Source: Chloroflexota bacterium (lineage in GTDB: Bacteria; Chloroflexota; Ktedonobacteria; Ktedonobacterales; Ktedonobacteraceae). Taken from it: a stretch of DNA of 6,523 nt. Position 1 is the first letter of the stretch. The number at the start of each line of letters is the position of its first letter. Where the stretch lies: assembly GCA_027316975.1 (NCBI GenBank), contig DAHVFL010000279.1, positions 1-6,523 of the forward strand, written 5' to 3'. Both the position numbers and the translations under genes were made by a program. The notes below the pieces were generated by a model that was not told where the DNA came from, did no database searches, and worked only from the letters and a program-made list of their open reading frames with translations. Of the stretch, positions 1 to 6,079 are shown piece after piece.

Positions 1-869
1 ACCTGGCGCATTACGGCCAGGGTCACGCAGAGGATGAGCGTGTTGATCTGACTCACGAGGTGCTGGCAAACCTGGATTTTCTGGGATTGGACGGGCTGGT
101 TGTGATTGGAGGCGATGATACACTGAGCTATGGAGCAGTGCTAGCCACTCATGACGTGCCGGTGTGGGGCATCCCCAAAACCATGGATAACGATGTGCAT
201 GGCACAGACTACTGCATTGGTTTTCAAACAGCTATCAGCAGGGCGGCGGAGTTCATCAACCGCATCCGCTCGACCGCGGGGTCGCACAGCGAAACGGTGC
301 TCTTTCGCATGTTCGGGCGCGATGCCGGTTTTACCGCCCTCGAAACAGCAGTAGTCACCTGGACCGACCGCTGCCTGATCCCGGAGGTTCCTTCCGATAT
401 CGATGCGCTGGCAAAACTGGTACTCGAGGATAGACAAAACCCAAACAATTATTCGACCATTGTGATGTCCGAGGGGGCGAACCTGGGCGTGCCAGTGCCA
501 GAGACGGGCGAGCCGGATGCTTACGGCCATCGTAAAAAGGTCAACATCGCCGAGTTCCTGGCCGATCAACTTTCTACACGTCTGCCCGGCATCCGCTTTT
601 TGCCCATTGACTTAACGTACTTCCTGCGCAGTGGCGAGCCAGAGGTGTACGACAAGCACATGGCGATCTTTTATGCCAACGTGGTTATGAACGCGGTAGA
701 AAAGGGAAAACACGGGGTGATCGCCGCGCACCGCAACGACGCTTTCATCTTGACCGATATTCCTGGCAAAAACTGGCCTGCGCGCCGTGTAAACCCCGAC
801 GATTACCACTCCACGCGCTATCGACCGCGCTTCGAGCATATCAACGGAGAGTACCGCCCGCAGGAATAA
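1..869 (+). CDS. Phosphofructokinase, PPi-dependent type (3' part, N-terminus outside window)
   Basis: This cytoplasmic glycolytic enzyme interconverts fructose 6-phosphate and fructose 1,6-bisphosphate. The codon frame starts at base 3 and stays open to the TAA at 867-869, giving 288 visible residues. Compared with E. coli PfkA, about 65 residues including the N-terminal glycine loop lie outside the window. Visible motifs, counted from the codon at base 3, are GGDDT (36-40), PKTMDND (58-64, with the catalytic Asp at 62), MFGRD (103-107), SEG (156-158, the substrate-binding Glu) and YFLRSGEP (206-213, a sugar-phosphate-binding Arg). The second Asp of GGDD and the Lys of PKT replace the two glycines (104 and 124) of E. 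coli ATP-PfkA. In characterised enzymes this Asp/Lys pair marks pyrophosphate rather than ATP as phosphoryl donor. The internal GTG at 60 is not a real start, because conserved-looking sequence continues upstream. The next gene converges on it with a 62-base gap. The family is secure; the donor is inferred from two residues. Confidence 0.93.
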   Translation, partial: LAHYGQGHAEDERVDLTHEVLANLDFLGLDGLVVIGGDDTLSYGAVLATHDVPVWGIPKTMDNDVHGTDYCIGFQTAISRAAEFINRIRSTAGSHSETVLFRMFGRDAGFTALETAVVTWTDRCLIPEVPSDIDALAKLVLEDRQNPNNYSTIVMSEGANLGVPVPETGEPDAYGHRKKVNIAEFLADQLSTRLPGIRFLPIDLTYFLRSGEPEVYDKHMAIFYANVVMNAVEKGKHGVIAAHRNDAFILTDIPGKNWPARRVNPDDYHSTRYRPRFEHINGEYRPQE

Positions 870-931
870 TGATGGTAGGACACACAATGTGACTGCGGCG
901 TGGTGTCGCCTTGCCAGGGACATATGATTTT

Positions 932-1396
932 CTAGCTCACTTTGATGACAGCGACTTCGACGCTGGACCAACTCGATTGCGAAGCTGTCCCCTGTATGGC
1001 ATAGTTGGCCGTCGCGCCACTTTTTACGTTCTTCACCAGACGAGTCGCAGTGCCAACAACGCGACCGGATGAATCGAGTAAAGTAATCTTCAAAGTAATA
1101 TCATGCTGAGAAGTACCGACATTTTTGATCTGTCCATCTGCCTCGAAAGTGGTCCCTGAAACGATTTTGACCGTAGGCTGGCCGACAATCTTTACCAGCT
1201 TCATATACGCAACAGCGGTAGCCGCCGCATTCGCGTTGGAATTGCTCGTGGAAACACTTGAAGAAGAGGCAGGCGCGGTATGTGTTGGCGCAAGAAAGTC
1301 GCGAACCACCATCAAAAATACCAGCAAGACACCCACTACGAGCAAGATGAGCGTGAAGAAAATGACCTTTCGGACCGGGGTACGCAATACTACCAT
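932..1396 (-). CDS. Membrane-anchored protein with FxLYD-like beta domain
   Basis: This is a 154-residue protein of unknown function. A short basic N-terminus (residues 1-10) precedes one strongly hydrophobic helix (about 11-33). A Ser/Ala/Asn/Thr-rich linker (about 40-62) then leads to a beta-rich domain (about 66-154). That domain has the pattern G-x-I-x-N-V-G, ITLKITLLDSSGRVVGTAT and a later SGA turn, which resembles the FxLYD/DUF3426-type fold of secreted or surface-anchored proteins. The likely topology is N-terminus inside with the domain outside the membrane. I chose the ATG at 1396 because AAGGAG (1408-1413) lies 11 bases upstream and the protein then begins just before the anchor. 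A TTG at 1483 would add 29 residues with no support. It lies 167 bases downstream of the eight-helix membrane protein gene, so it may belong to the same unit or have its own weak promoter; none is clear. The domain call rests on pattern resemblance only. Confidence 0.82.
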   Translation of the reverse strand: MVVLRTPVRKVIFFTLILLVVGVLLVFLMVVRDFLAPTHTAPASSSSVSTSNSNANAAATAVAYMKLVKIVGQPTVKIVSGTTFEADGQIKNVGTSQHDITLKITLLDSSGRVVGTATRLVKNVKSGATANYAIQGTASQSSWSSVEVAVIKVS

Positions 1397-1407
1397 GTAT
1401 TCGATTT

Positions 1408-1413
1408 CTCCTT
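1408..1413 (-). promoter_or_regulatory. Ribosome binding site deciding the start at 1396
   Basis: On the minus strand this reads AAGGAG, 11 bases before the ATG at 1396-1394. The spacing is slightly long. It favours this ATG over the TTG at 1483, which has no comparable site. Confidence 0.6.
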
Positions 1414-1563
1414 GTCTATTTACCTGAGTTTTTGGAACTCTATGTAAATAAACAGGCCGAGAGTGATTGATTAGGTGAAACAAAGGGCCGGTTTCAGCAC
1501 ATTCCTGGAATAGTTATTGATGTGTAATGTGAAGGCCAGGAGTACCCGCGAGGATCACCCTGG

Positions 1564-2472
1564 CTACTTTATCTTTTCAGATTTGATGAGCCGCATGATA
1601 CCCAGTAGGAGACACAACAACAGCGCCTGCGAAAAAAAGAAGACCGTTTCTCTTGAACCAAGGGTGGCGGAGGCGTTCAGCGTCACATGTACGGGGAAAA
1701 ATATGAAGGAACCATTGCCGACATAGACAACATCCAGCATGAGCAAGAGGATGGGGACAAAACCAAATAGGAAGGTTGGACCGGGTGCGTTCCTCCAGCA
1801 TGTTGGACGCGTCCACCAGAGAAGCGTACTGACAACCAGCGCGACAACCGAGATACTATTTTCCAGACCAGCCAACGAGCGATCAGACCTCAAGATGTAC
1901 ACTGGAACGAGCAGAACAATCCCTAGAATAGGGGTCAGACCAAGCAACCAGGCATCCCAGCGACTCATGGGCAGACGATCTATGGTAAGACAGATATAAC
2001 AAGCAGGCAGCGCAAGAAAAGTAACGACGTTGACTCGCGCCAGCAGATAATTTGAAGGTTGAAATAGTATCGCCTGAATAATGATATTGAGCGCGATAAA
2101 CAAGGTGCAGATTAAGCCAAATATGGCCCCGAAACGCATCCAGCGCGAGCGTGAGGTCAACAGCAAGGTTATCCAGCTCGCGCTCACCAGCGCAATATGT
2201 CCCAGAAATACCCATGTACCCGTAAACCAGCGAATCGCCCAGGCCTGTGTAATGAGGCTTTCCAGGCTCAACCCAAGCGCCAGCGTCACAGCAAACAAGA
2301 CGATGAAACGTGGCGTCCAGATCACCGGCATTTCCGCAGGCAATTCATCCGCGTCTTGCTCATCGTCCTGCACAAGTAGGAACGCTGGCGTTTCGGTTGC
2401 ATTGTTTTCTGGTTGCGCGGCCTGCCCTGTAAGAGGAAGGGTCGGATCAGTACTGGCCTGTTCTGAGTTCAT
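1564..2472 (-). CDS. Polytopic membrane protein of unknown function (about 8 TM helices)
   Basis: This is a 302-residue protein that I do not recognise. From the ATG at 2472, an acidic, Pro/Gln-rich, hydrophilic tail (residues 1-52, with a DDEQDADE patch near 36-43) is followed by about eight hydrophobic helices: roughly 55-78, 84-105, 113-137, 146-164, 173-194, 203-221, 232-251 and 276-296. It ends in a short lysine-rich tail, consistent with a cytoplasmic C-terminus. No catalytic or transport motif is visible, so I assign no function. The same frame is open to an ATG at 2628 that overlaps the glycosyltransferase stop as ATGA and would add 52 residues. I prefer 2472 because the added stretch is AT-richer, Cys-rich, unlike the rest of the protein, and contains a promoter-like sequence. 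The overlap keeps the longer form possible. It lies in line with the radical SAM and glycosyltransferase genes, which suggests but does not prove a shared envelope role. Confidence 0.83.
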   Translation of the reverse strand: MNSEQASTDPTLPLTGQAAQPENNATETPAFLLVQDDEQDADELPAEMPVIWTPRFIVLFAVTLALGLSLESLITQAWAIRWFTGTWVFLGHIALVSASWITLLLTSRSRWMRFGAIFGLICTLFIALNIIIQAILFQPSNYLLARVNVVTFLALPACYICLTIDRLPMSRWDAWLLGLTPILGIVLLVPVYILRSDRSLAGLENSISVVALVVSTLLWWTRPTCWRNAPGPTFLFGFVPILLLMLDVVYVGNGSFIFFPVHVTLNASATLGSRETVFFFSQALLLCLLLGIMRLIKSEKIK

Positions 2473-2520
2473 GCAAAATTTCCACTCGATATTGTACTTT
2501 TCGGGTCTAGCATGTTCCAC

Positions 2521-2549
2521 ATCATACACTATCATGAAAATTTGAGCAA
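2521..2549 (-). promoter_or_regulatory. Candidate sigma70 promoter for the eight-helix membrane protein
   Basis: On the minus strand TTGCTC (2549-2544) and TATGAT (2526-2521) are separated by exactly 17 bases. The -10 box matches five of six consensus bases and the -35 box three of six. Transcription would start near 2514, about 40 bases before the ATG at 2472. This supports 2472 as the start and means the gene can be expressed apart from the upstream pair. It is only a match to consensus. Confidence 0.4.
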
Positions 2550-2624
2550 TTGCATCAGCGCACTGGGAACCAGAGCTATTCGTATTTCGCGGGGTGAACT
2601 TTGCGCAGGTAGTGATGGATAGGC

Positions 2625-3308
2625 TCATCGCACATCCACATATTTGCGCTGCAACTGCTCCGGCGAGACGCCGAATCTATACAGGGTGCGCAGATACCAC
2701 ATAAAGAGCACGCTGCGCACAAGACCGGCTTTCATGTGGCGACGCGCCGAAGTCGTGACATAGTGGGGAAGCAGAACCAGCCTGCCGGTTGCACGCAGGC
2801 GCGTGATGATCTCCAAATCTTCCATCAACGCCATATCGGGAAAGCCACCGATGGCCTGAAAGCTTTCGGCTCGCACAAAATATGCCTGGTCGCCCGTGTA
2901 AATGCCGCGCCAGCGCGAACGCAGGTTGGTAGCCTTTGCTACCAACCGGTAAGCGAGGTGGGAACAATTAAAACACAGGCGAAACGCGCCGCCTACCACG
3001 CCGGGCACAGAGCAGGCGCGTTCGATAGCCTGGAATGCATCATCCGGCAGTGTCGAGTCAGCGTGTAGGAAGATGAAGATGCCACCTGTAGCCTCAGCCG
3101 CGCCCGCGTTCATCTGCGTCGCTCGCCCACGCGGCGAGGAAATGACCCGCCCAAAACGCCGCGCGATGGCGACCGTCGCATCTTCGCTGCCGCCATCGAC
3201 AACCAGCACTTCGCAATCATACCGGGCGCATACCCGCGCTAGCTGACACAGCTGCTGTTCAAGCACCGCCTCTTCGTTCAACACGGGCATGATGATCGAG
3301 AAACGCAT
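2625..3308 (-). CDS. GT2-family glycosyltransferase, TIGR04283 (rSAM/selenodomain-associated) type
   Basis: This 227-residue enzyme has a complete GT-A fold of family 2 and would transfer a sugar from a nucleotide-sugar donor. Motifs in order are PVLNEE (8-13), VVDGGSED (36-43, nucleotide binding), GRATQMNAGA (61-70), LHADS (81-85, where HAD stands in for the DXD metal site), GGAFRL (106-111), TGDQAYF (138-144), GGFPDMALMEDLEI (154-167, with a probable catalytic acid) and SARR (187-190). A hydrophobic stretch near 196-210 could sit at the membrane. The GRATQMNAGA, GDQAYF and MEDLE signatures and the short length fit TIGR04283, a group now often labelled arsenosugar-biosynthesis glycosyltransferase. 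The acceptor is unknown here. The start ATG at 3308 is supported by TAGGAG eight bases upstream. The gene follows the radical SAM gene by 11 bases, so the two are almost certainly cotranscribed. Confidence 0.93.
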   Translation of the reverse strand: MRFSIIMPVLNEEAVLEQQLCQLARVCARYDCEVLVVDGGSEDATVAIARRFGRVISSPRGRATQMNAGAAEATGGIFIFLHADSTLPDDAFQAIERACSVPGVVGGAFRLCFNCSHLAYRLVAKATNLRSRWRGIYTGDQAYFVRAESFQAIGGFPDMALMEDLEIITRLRATGRLVLLPHYVTTSARRHMKAGLVRSVLFMWYLRTLYRFGVSPEQLQRKYVDVR

Positions 3309-3316
3309 ATGGGAAT

Positions 3317-3322
3317 CTCCTA
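3317..3322 (-). promoter_or_regulatory. Ribosome binding site of the glycosyltransferase overlapping the upstream stop codon
   Basis: On the minus strand TAGGAG lies eight bases before the ATG at 3308. Its first three bases are the TAG stop codon of the radical SAM gene (3322-3320). Ribosomes ending the first gene therefore sit on the start signal of the second, an arrangement that favours translational coupling. Confidence 0.75.
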
Positions 3323-4756
3323 ATTTGCGGGAACTCCCGATTCCTTGACGCGGCGCGTGGGCAAGGGCACGAACGCGCTTTCGCTGGCGTGTGGCTGCGC
3401 CGGACGCAACCTGGCGTTGAGGGCGCAGAAGGACATTACGCCGCGTGGAGAAGCATTGTGGAAGCAGCAGCGTTCAATGCGGCTCATGTCGATGTCGCTC
3501 TCATCCATGAACGGCTTGACGAAGAGGGTCAGCGTCTTGCTGCTGGTCCAGAACGAGGGGTCGGAGCCGATATGCGGCCACAGCGTTTTCATCAGTTTGA
3601 GGCTTCCGCCAATATTGGAGACGATTTGTGGCAGAATGGCTGCGCGCCCGCGTGTGAGCATGCGTAGCGTCATATTTGGGCGCGGCCCCATCACGTCCAT
3701 GAACTCTTTGAGCGTAAATTTGGGAGCAATGGGCTTGTAGCCGTCTCTGGTATACTTGAGCAGCGAGAAGGTGTTGCAGAGCGGCGAACCCTCGCCCACC
3801 GGAAAGAACAAATCTTGCGAGATGCCTGTCTGATCTTCGATCAGTTCGAGAATTTCGGGCATACGCAACTTGCGCGGCGCGCGCGTTTCTCGCGTGGCCT
3901 GGTCGTTTTCGTCGCTGTTGTTGACCTCGAAACGTCCAAAGGGAGTGGCGGCCTGAAATGCGATGGCGCACACAGTATCGGGATGCTGCCAGGCAAAATG
4001 CACGACCTGCTGAATCTGGTCGCTATTCAACCCGTCATATAGCGAAACGGCCAGTGTAGAGGGAAGTTTGACGCGCTCCAGCGCCGCGATAGCCTTGACG
4101 CGCACCTCCCACAAATCCTCGCCGCGCAACTTCTGAATATCCGCCGGGCGCGTGCTGTCGAATTGCAGGTAGACCGAGGTGAAGCCCCATTTGACCAGCT
4201 TTTCGGCAAAATCGGGTTCGCGCGCCAGGCGGATGCCGTTGCTTACCATTTCAAGCTGGCCGAAGCCCTTGCGCTTGACCATCGCCGCGATGACATCCAG
4301 GTCCTTGCGCACCGATGGCTCGCCGCCAGATATCTGCAATGAAATACCCTTGCCCTCGATAGCAATTAATTGATCGAGGCGCGTTTCGATCTCTGCCAGC
4401 GTGTAATCGCGCTCCGCGGGACTGGAAAAGGCGTAGCACATGGGGCAGGTGAGGTTACAACGTTCGGTCACTTCCAGAATTGCCAATCCGGCAGGTTTGC
4501 GCAGAGGGAAAGGAGAAAGCCCTTTGGATATATCTGTATCGCCGCCATCCCCATAACGCGCTATCATGACCTTTTCAACGTCGAACGACTTACGATAGAA
4601 CGCCGCGTGATTCCCCAGGTCAGTATCGACGACTCCATGTGTGGGACACGTGCGCGTGTAGAAGACTTGCTCGTTCTGTCGCACTTCATACGTTGCTGGA
4701 ACAATTTCGCCACATGTCGAACAAATACTGCGTGTGTGTTTGAGGATTTCGGTCAA
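3320..4756 (-). CDS. Radical SAM protein, Tes/MJ0619-like (tetraether synthase family relative)
   Basis: This 478-residue enzyme reductively cleaves S-adenosylmethionine. The N-terminus has C12-x2-C15 and C37-P-x-H40-G, a rubredoxin-like or zinc-like site. The radical SAM core starts with the cluster motif C100-x3-C104-x2-C107, followed by SGGEP (143-147), SNGIRLA (172-178) and LQFD (197-200). A later part has QAATPFGRFE (268-277), a QTG (309-311) and a lone C327. The C-terminus reads FMDESDIDMSRIERCC (416-431), then H433 and FC at 443-444, closely like the end of archaeal MJ0619/Tes proteins. Those join lipid tails by carbon-carbon bonds. Between C37 and C100 there is no cysteine, whereas I recall archaeal Tes carrying a GCPxDCGxC motif there, so substrate and mechanism may differ. 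The start is a TTG at 4756 with GAAGGAG seven bases upstream; no upstream ATG does better. The enzyme class is secure; a lipid substrate is inference. Other uncharacterised radical SAM roles are possible. Confidence 0.93.
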   Translation of the reverse strand: MTEILKHTRSICSTCGEIVPATYEVRQNEQVFYTRTCPTHGVVDTDLGNHAAFYRKSFDVEKVMIARYGDGGDTDISKGLSPFPLRKPAGLAILEVTERCNLTCPMCYAFSSPAERDYTLAEIETRLDQLIAIEGKGISLQISGGEPSVRKDLDVIAAMVKRKGFGQLEMVSNGIRLAREPDFAEKLVKWGFTSVYLQFDSTRPADIQKLRGEDLWEVRVKAIAALERVKLPSTLAVSLYDGLNSDQIQQVVHFAWQHPDTVCAIAFQAATPFGRFEVNNSDENDQATRETRAPRKLRMPEILELIEDQTGISQDLFFPVGEGSPLCNTFSLLKYTRDGYKPIAPKFTLKEFMDVMGPRPNMTLRMLTRGRAAILPQIVSNIGGSLKLMKTLWPHIGSDPSFWTSSKTLTLFVKPFMDESDIDMSRIERCCFHNASPRGVMSFCALNARLRPAQPHASESAFVPLPTRRVKESGVPAN

Positions 4757-4763
4757 ATCACTA

Positions 4764-4770
4764 CTCCTTC
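4764..4770 (-). promoter_or_regulatory. Strong ribosome binding site for a TTG start
   Basis: On the minus strand GAAGGAG ends seven bases before the TTG at 4756-4754. The near-perfect site fixes TTG as initiation codon of the radical SAM gene. The same GAAGGAG precedes the CmpX-like gene, so it is the usual site in this genome. Confidence 0.75.
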
Positions 4771-4865
4771 TGCGCCTGACACCGGAGATGAGTGGAGAAC
4801 GACAAGTCTGCTCCTGTTTTGTTTTACGTGTATACTCAGATTTGGATTACCCGGGGTTAGATGCT

Positions 4866-4894
4866 ATTATACCCGACCTATCCCGAAAAGGTAA
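4866..4894 (-). promoter_or_regulatory. Probable sigma70 promoter of the radical SAM-glycosyltransferase unit
   Basis: On the minus strand a perfect TATAAT (4871-4866) lies 17 bases after TTACCT (4894-4889), which matches the -35 consensus at three of six positions. Transcription would begin near 4859, leaving a leader of about 100 bases before the TTG. A near-palindrome around CCCGGG (4848-4860) lies at the predicted start point and could be an operator. The promoter begins about 20 bases after the terminator of the preceding gene, so the unit appears to be independently transcribed. Confidence 0.6.
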
Positions 4895-4913
4895 TCACTG
4901 CCGGTACATCCGA

Positions 4914-4957
4914 ATGAAAAATTCCTCGGAGAGCAGATTACTACTCTCCGAGGAATT
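4914..4957 (-). terminator. Intrinsic terminator of the CmpX-like gene
   Basis: A perfect 14-base inverted repeat (4920-4933 with 4944-4957) encloses a 10-base loop. On the minus strand it is followed directly by a run of five T (4921-4917, partly within the stem end). It lies 34 bases after the stop codon at 4992. No T run follows on the plus strand, so it acts on leftward transcripts. It separates the CmpX-like gene from the radical SAM unit. Confidence 0.88.
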
Positions 4958-4991
4958 GATCCAGCCTGCTAATCAGAAAACAACCAGGCAA

Positions 4992-5909
4992 CTAACGGGG
5001 GTTGCGTGGATCATACGTACCCGGCTCTACAGGCGGCATTCCATCAGGAGCCGGAGCATATGGCTGCTGTTGTGGGTAAGGCTGAGCCTGCGGGGCCTGA
5101 TACGGCTGCGTCATGTCCTGAGCTTGCTGCTGATACATCTGAGCCTGGGCTTGTTGTTGCATGCGAGCTTGCTCGGACTGCCTCATCCCATTTTGCGCAT
5201 TATCCCGAATCTGCTGCGCGCTCACCTGCGCGGCAGCAGTGGTGACGGTACTTTCACCACGAGCCAGCCAGCGACGGGCCGCATCCTGGCCACCAAGACC
5301 GAAGGCCAGGGCAAACGCAATAGCTACGGCTAATACAACGCCTCCAAAGAGTTCATTGATGAGCGAAGGGGCGATCTGCAATTGTTCGAGAGCAATCAAT
5401 GCCGCAAAGCCGATAATGGCCCAGCGCGCGATGGCTGCAAAGACAGTGGGACTGCCTATTTTCGCAGTTGCTACAGTCCCACGAACAATGTCGGCCACGA
5501 AGGTCGCAAACAACGAACCCAGGAACAGCACCAGGATGGCTACAAACACATTCGGAATGTAGGCAACCAGCGAGTTGAGGATATTACTGACGGCGGGGAC
5601 GCCCAGCGCATCGGCGGCAGGAATGAGGAAGATCAACAGGATGAACCAGTACACGATCTTGCCCAGAACTCCTGCCGGGTCCATCTTAATGTTCATGCGC
5701 TGTTCAAAGCGCGTCAGGCCAATGCGATTCGCCATGCGGTCAAAGCCGACTTTGCGAAGAACGAGGGTTAAAGTCTTGCTCACCAGCGTGGCAATAATTA
5801 ACCCTACGACAAGTATGACGATAAAGCCAATCACGCGCGGGATGAACGTCAGAATGAGCCTCACAGCATCATTCAGAGCGTTAACAATGGATACACCAAT
5901 GTTTTCCAT
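4992..5909 (-). CDS. CmpX-like membrane protein of the mechanosensitive channel superfamily, Gln/Pro-rich tail
   Basis: This 305-residue inner-membrane protein has about five hydrophobic helices, near 25-45, 83-99, 113-134, 153-173 and 186-206. The first and third carry the conserved TM-helix repeat: compare IPRVIGFIVILVVGLIIATL (23-42) with IPNVFVAILVLFLGSLFATF (118-137). The last helix ends in AFALAFGLGGQDAARRWLA (198-216), which resembles the pore-lining helix of MscS/CmpX relatives. The MscS beta domain that normally follows is absent. Instead residues 221-305 are low-complexity, rich in Gln, Ala, Pro and Tyr, and probably disordered in the cytoplasm. By family it may act in osmotic or envelope-stress response, but channel activity is unproven for such proteins. 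I chose the ATG at 5909 because GAAGGAG lies eight bases upstream; an in-frame ATG at 5951 lacks such a site. The gene is monocistronic, with its own terminator downstream. Confidence 0.9.
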   Translation of the reverse strand: MENIGVSIVNALNDAVRLILTFIPRVIGFIVILVVGLIIATLVSKTLTLVLRKVGFDRMANRIGLTRFEQRMNIKMDPAGVLGKIVYWFILLIFLIPAADALGVPAVSNILNSLVAYIPNVFVAILVLFLGSLFATFVADIVRGTVATAKIGSPTVFAAIARWAIIGFAALIALEQLQIAPSLINELFGGVVLAVAIAFALAFGLGGQDAARRWLARGESTVTTAAAQVSAQQIRDNAQNGMRQSEQARMQQQAQAQMYQQQAQDMTQPYQAPQAQPYPQQQPYAPAPDGMPPVEPGTYDPRNPR

Positions 5910-5917
5910 GAAGTTTA

Positions 5918-5924
5918 CTCCTTC
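5918..5924 (-). promoter_or_regulatory. Ribosome binding site deciding the start at 5909
   Basis: On the minus strand GAAGGAG lies eight bases before the ATG at 5909-5907. It rules out the in-frame ATG at 5951, which would add 14 residues. Confidence 0.75.
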
Positions 5925-5945
5925 TATATTCTTCAGGTAGCACGA

Positions 5946-5972
5946 TAGCATACCTGGTAAGGTATCATGCTA
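5946..5972. other. Imperfect inverted repeat in the leader of the CmpX-like gene
   Basis: TAGCATACC (5946-5954) pairs with GGTA plus TGCTA (5961-5964 and 5968-5972), with a three-base bulge and a six-base loop. It sits at the predicted transcription start of the CmpX-like gene. It could be an operator or a leader hairpin; there is no T run, so it is not a terminator. Confidence 0.35.
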
Positions 5973-6002
5973 AGAATACCGAAAGAAGCAGTTACTTCAC
6001 AA
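5973..6002 (-). promoter_or_regulatory. Possible promoter of the CmpX-like gene, preceded by an AT-rich tract
   Basis: On the minus strand TTGTGA (6002-5997) and TATTCT (5978-5973) are 18 bases apart, each matching four of six consensus bases. Just upstream, 6003-6060 is extremely AT-rich and could serve as an UP element. A better -35 match, TTGACT, overlaps at about 6002-6007 but is 23 bases from the -10. The assignment is tentative. Confidence 0.33.
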
Positions 6003-6079
6003 GTCAACAATAACTACTTTAAGTTTATTCTAATATTATTTAATGTTCACTTAATATACATAAATAACACGTCAATTAC
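6003..6079. other. Very AT-rich intergenic tract
   Basis: Only 11 of the 60 bases at 6001-6060 are G or C, far below the flanking genes. The tract separates the end of the nicotinate phosphoribosyltransferase gene from the promoter region of the CmpX-like gene. I see no strong hairpin terminator for the upstream gene in it. It may act as an UP element or as a binding site for a nucleoid protein. Confidence 0.6.

Noticed and set aside
141..569. Minus-strand open frame of 142 codons inside the phosphofructokinase gene
   Set aside because: It is antisense to a gene with conserved motifs, and its translation has no recognisable features.
870..931. Possible bidirectional terminator between the converging genes (GGCG/CGCC hairpin)
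   Set aside because: It has only four paired bases, without a T run on either strand.
1426..1440. Hairpin GAGTT-loop-AACTC in the leader of the FxLYD-like gene
   Set aside because: A five-base stem in an AT-rich leader is expected by chance, and no T run or anti-structure is seen.
1397..1483. Upstream TTG start for the FxLYD-like protein
   Set aside because: No ribosome binding site precedes it, and it would put 29 extra residues before a typical membrane-anchor start that has AAGGAG upstream.
1536..1563. Inverted repeat CCAGG...CCTGG after the eight-helix membrane gene
   Set aside because: The stem is short, the loop is long and no T run follows, so I do not call a terminator.
3320..4756. 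Selenoprotein or selenodomain in the radical SAM gene, suggested by the partner family name
   Set aside because: The frame has no internal TGA, and the cysteines fit cluster and C-terminal motifs, so nothing points to selenocysteine.
4734..5333. Open plus-strand frame of 199 codons across the terminator and the tail of the CmpX-like gene
   Set aside because: It spans a promoter, a strong terminator and the antisense of a clear gene, and its translation is Arg/Leu-rich with no family features.
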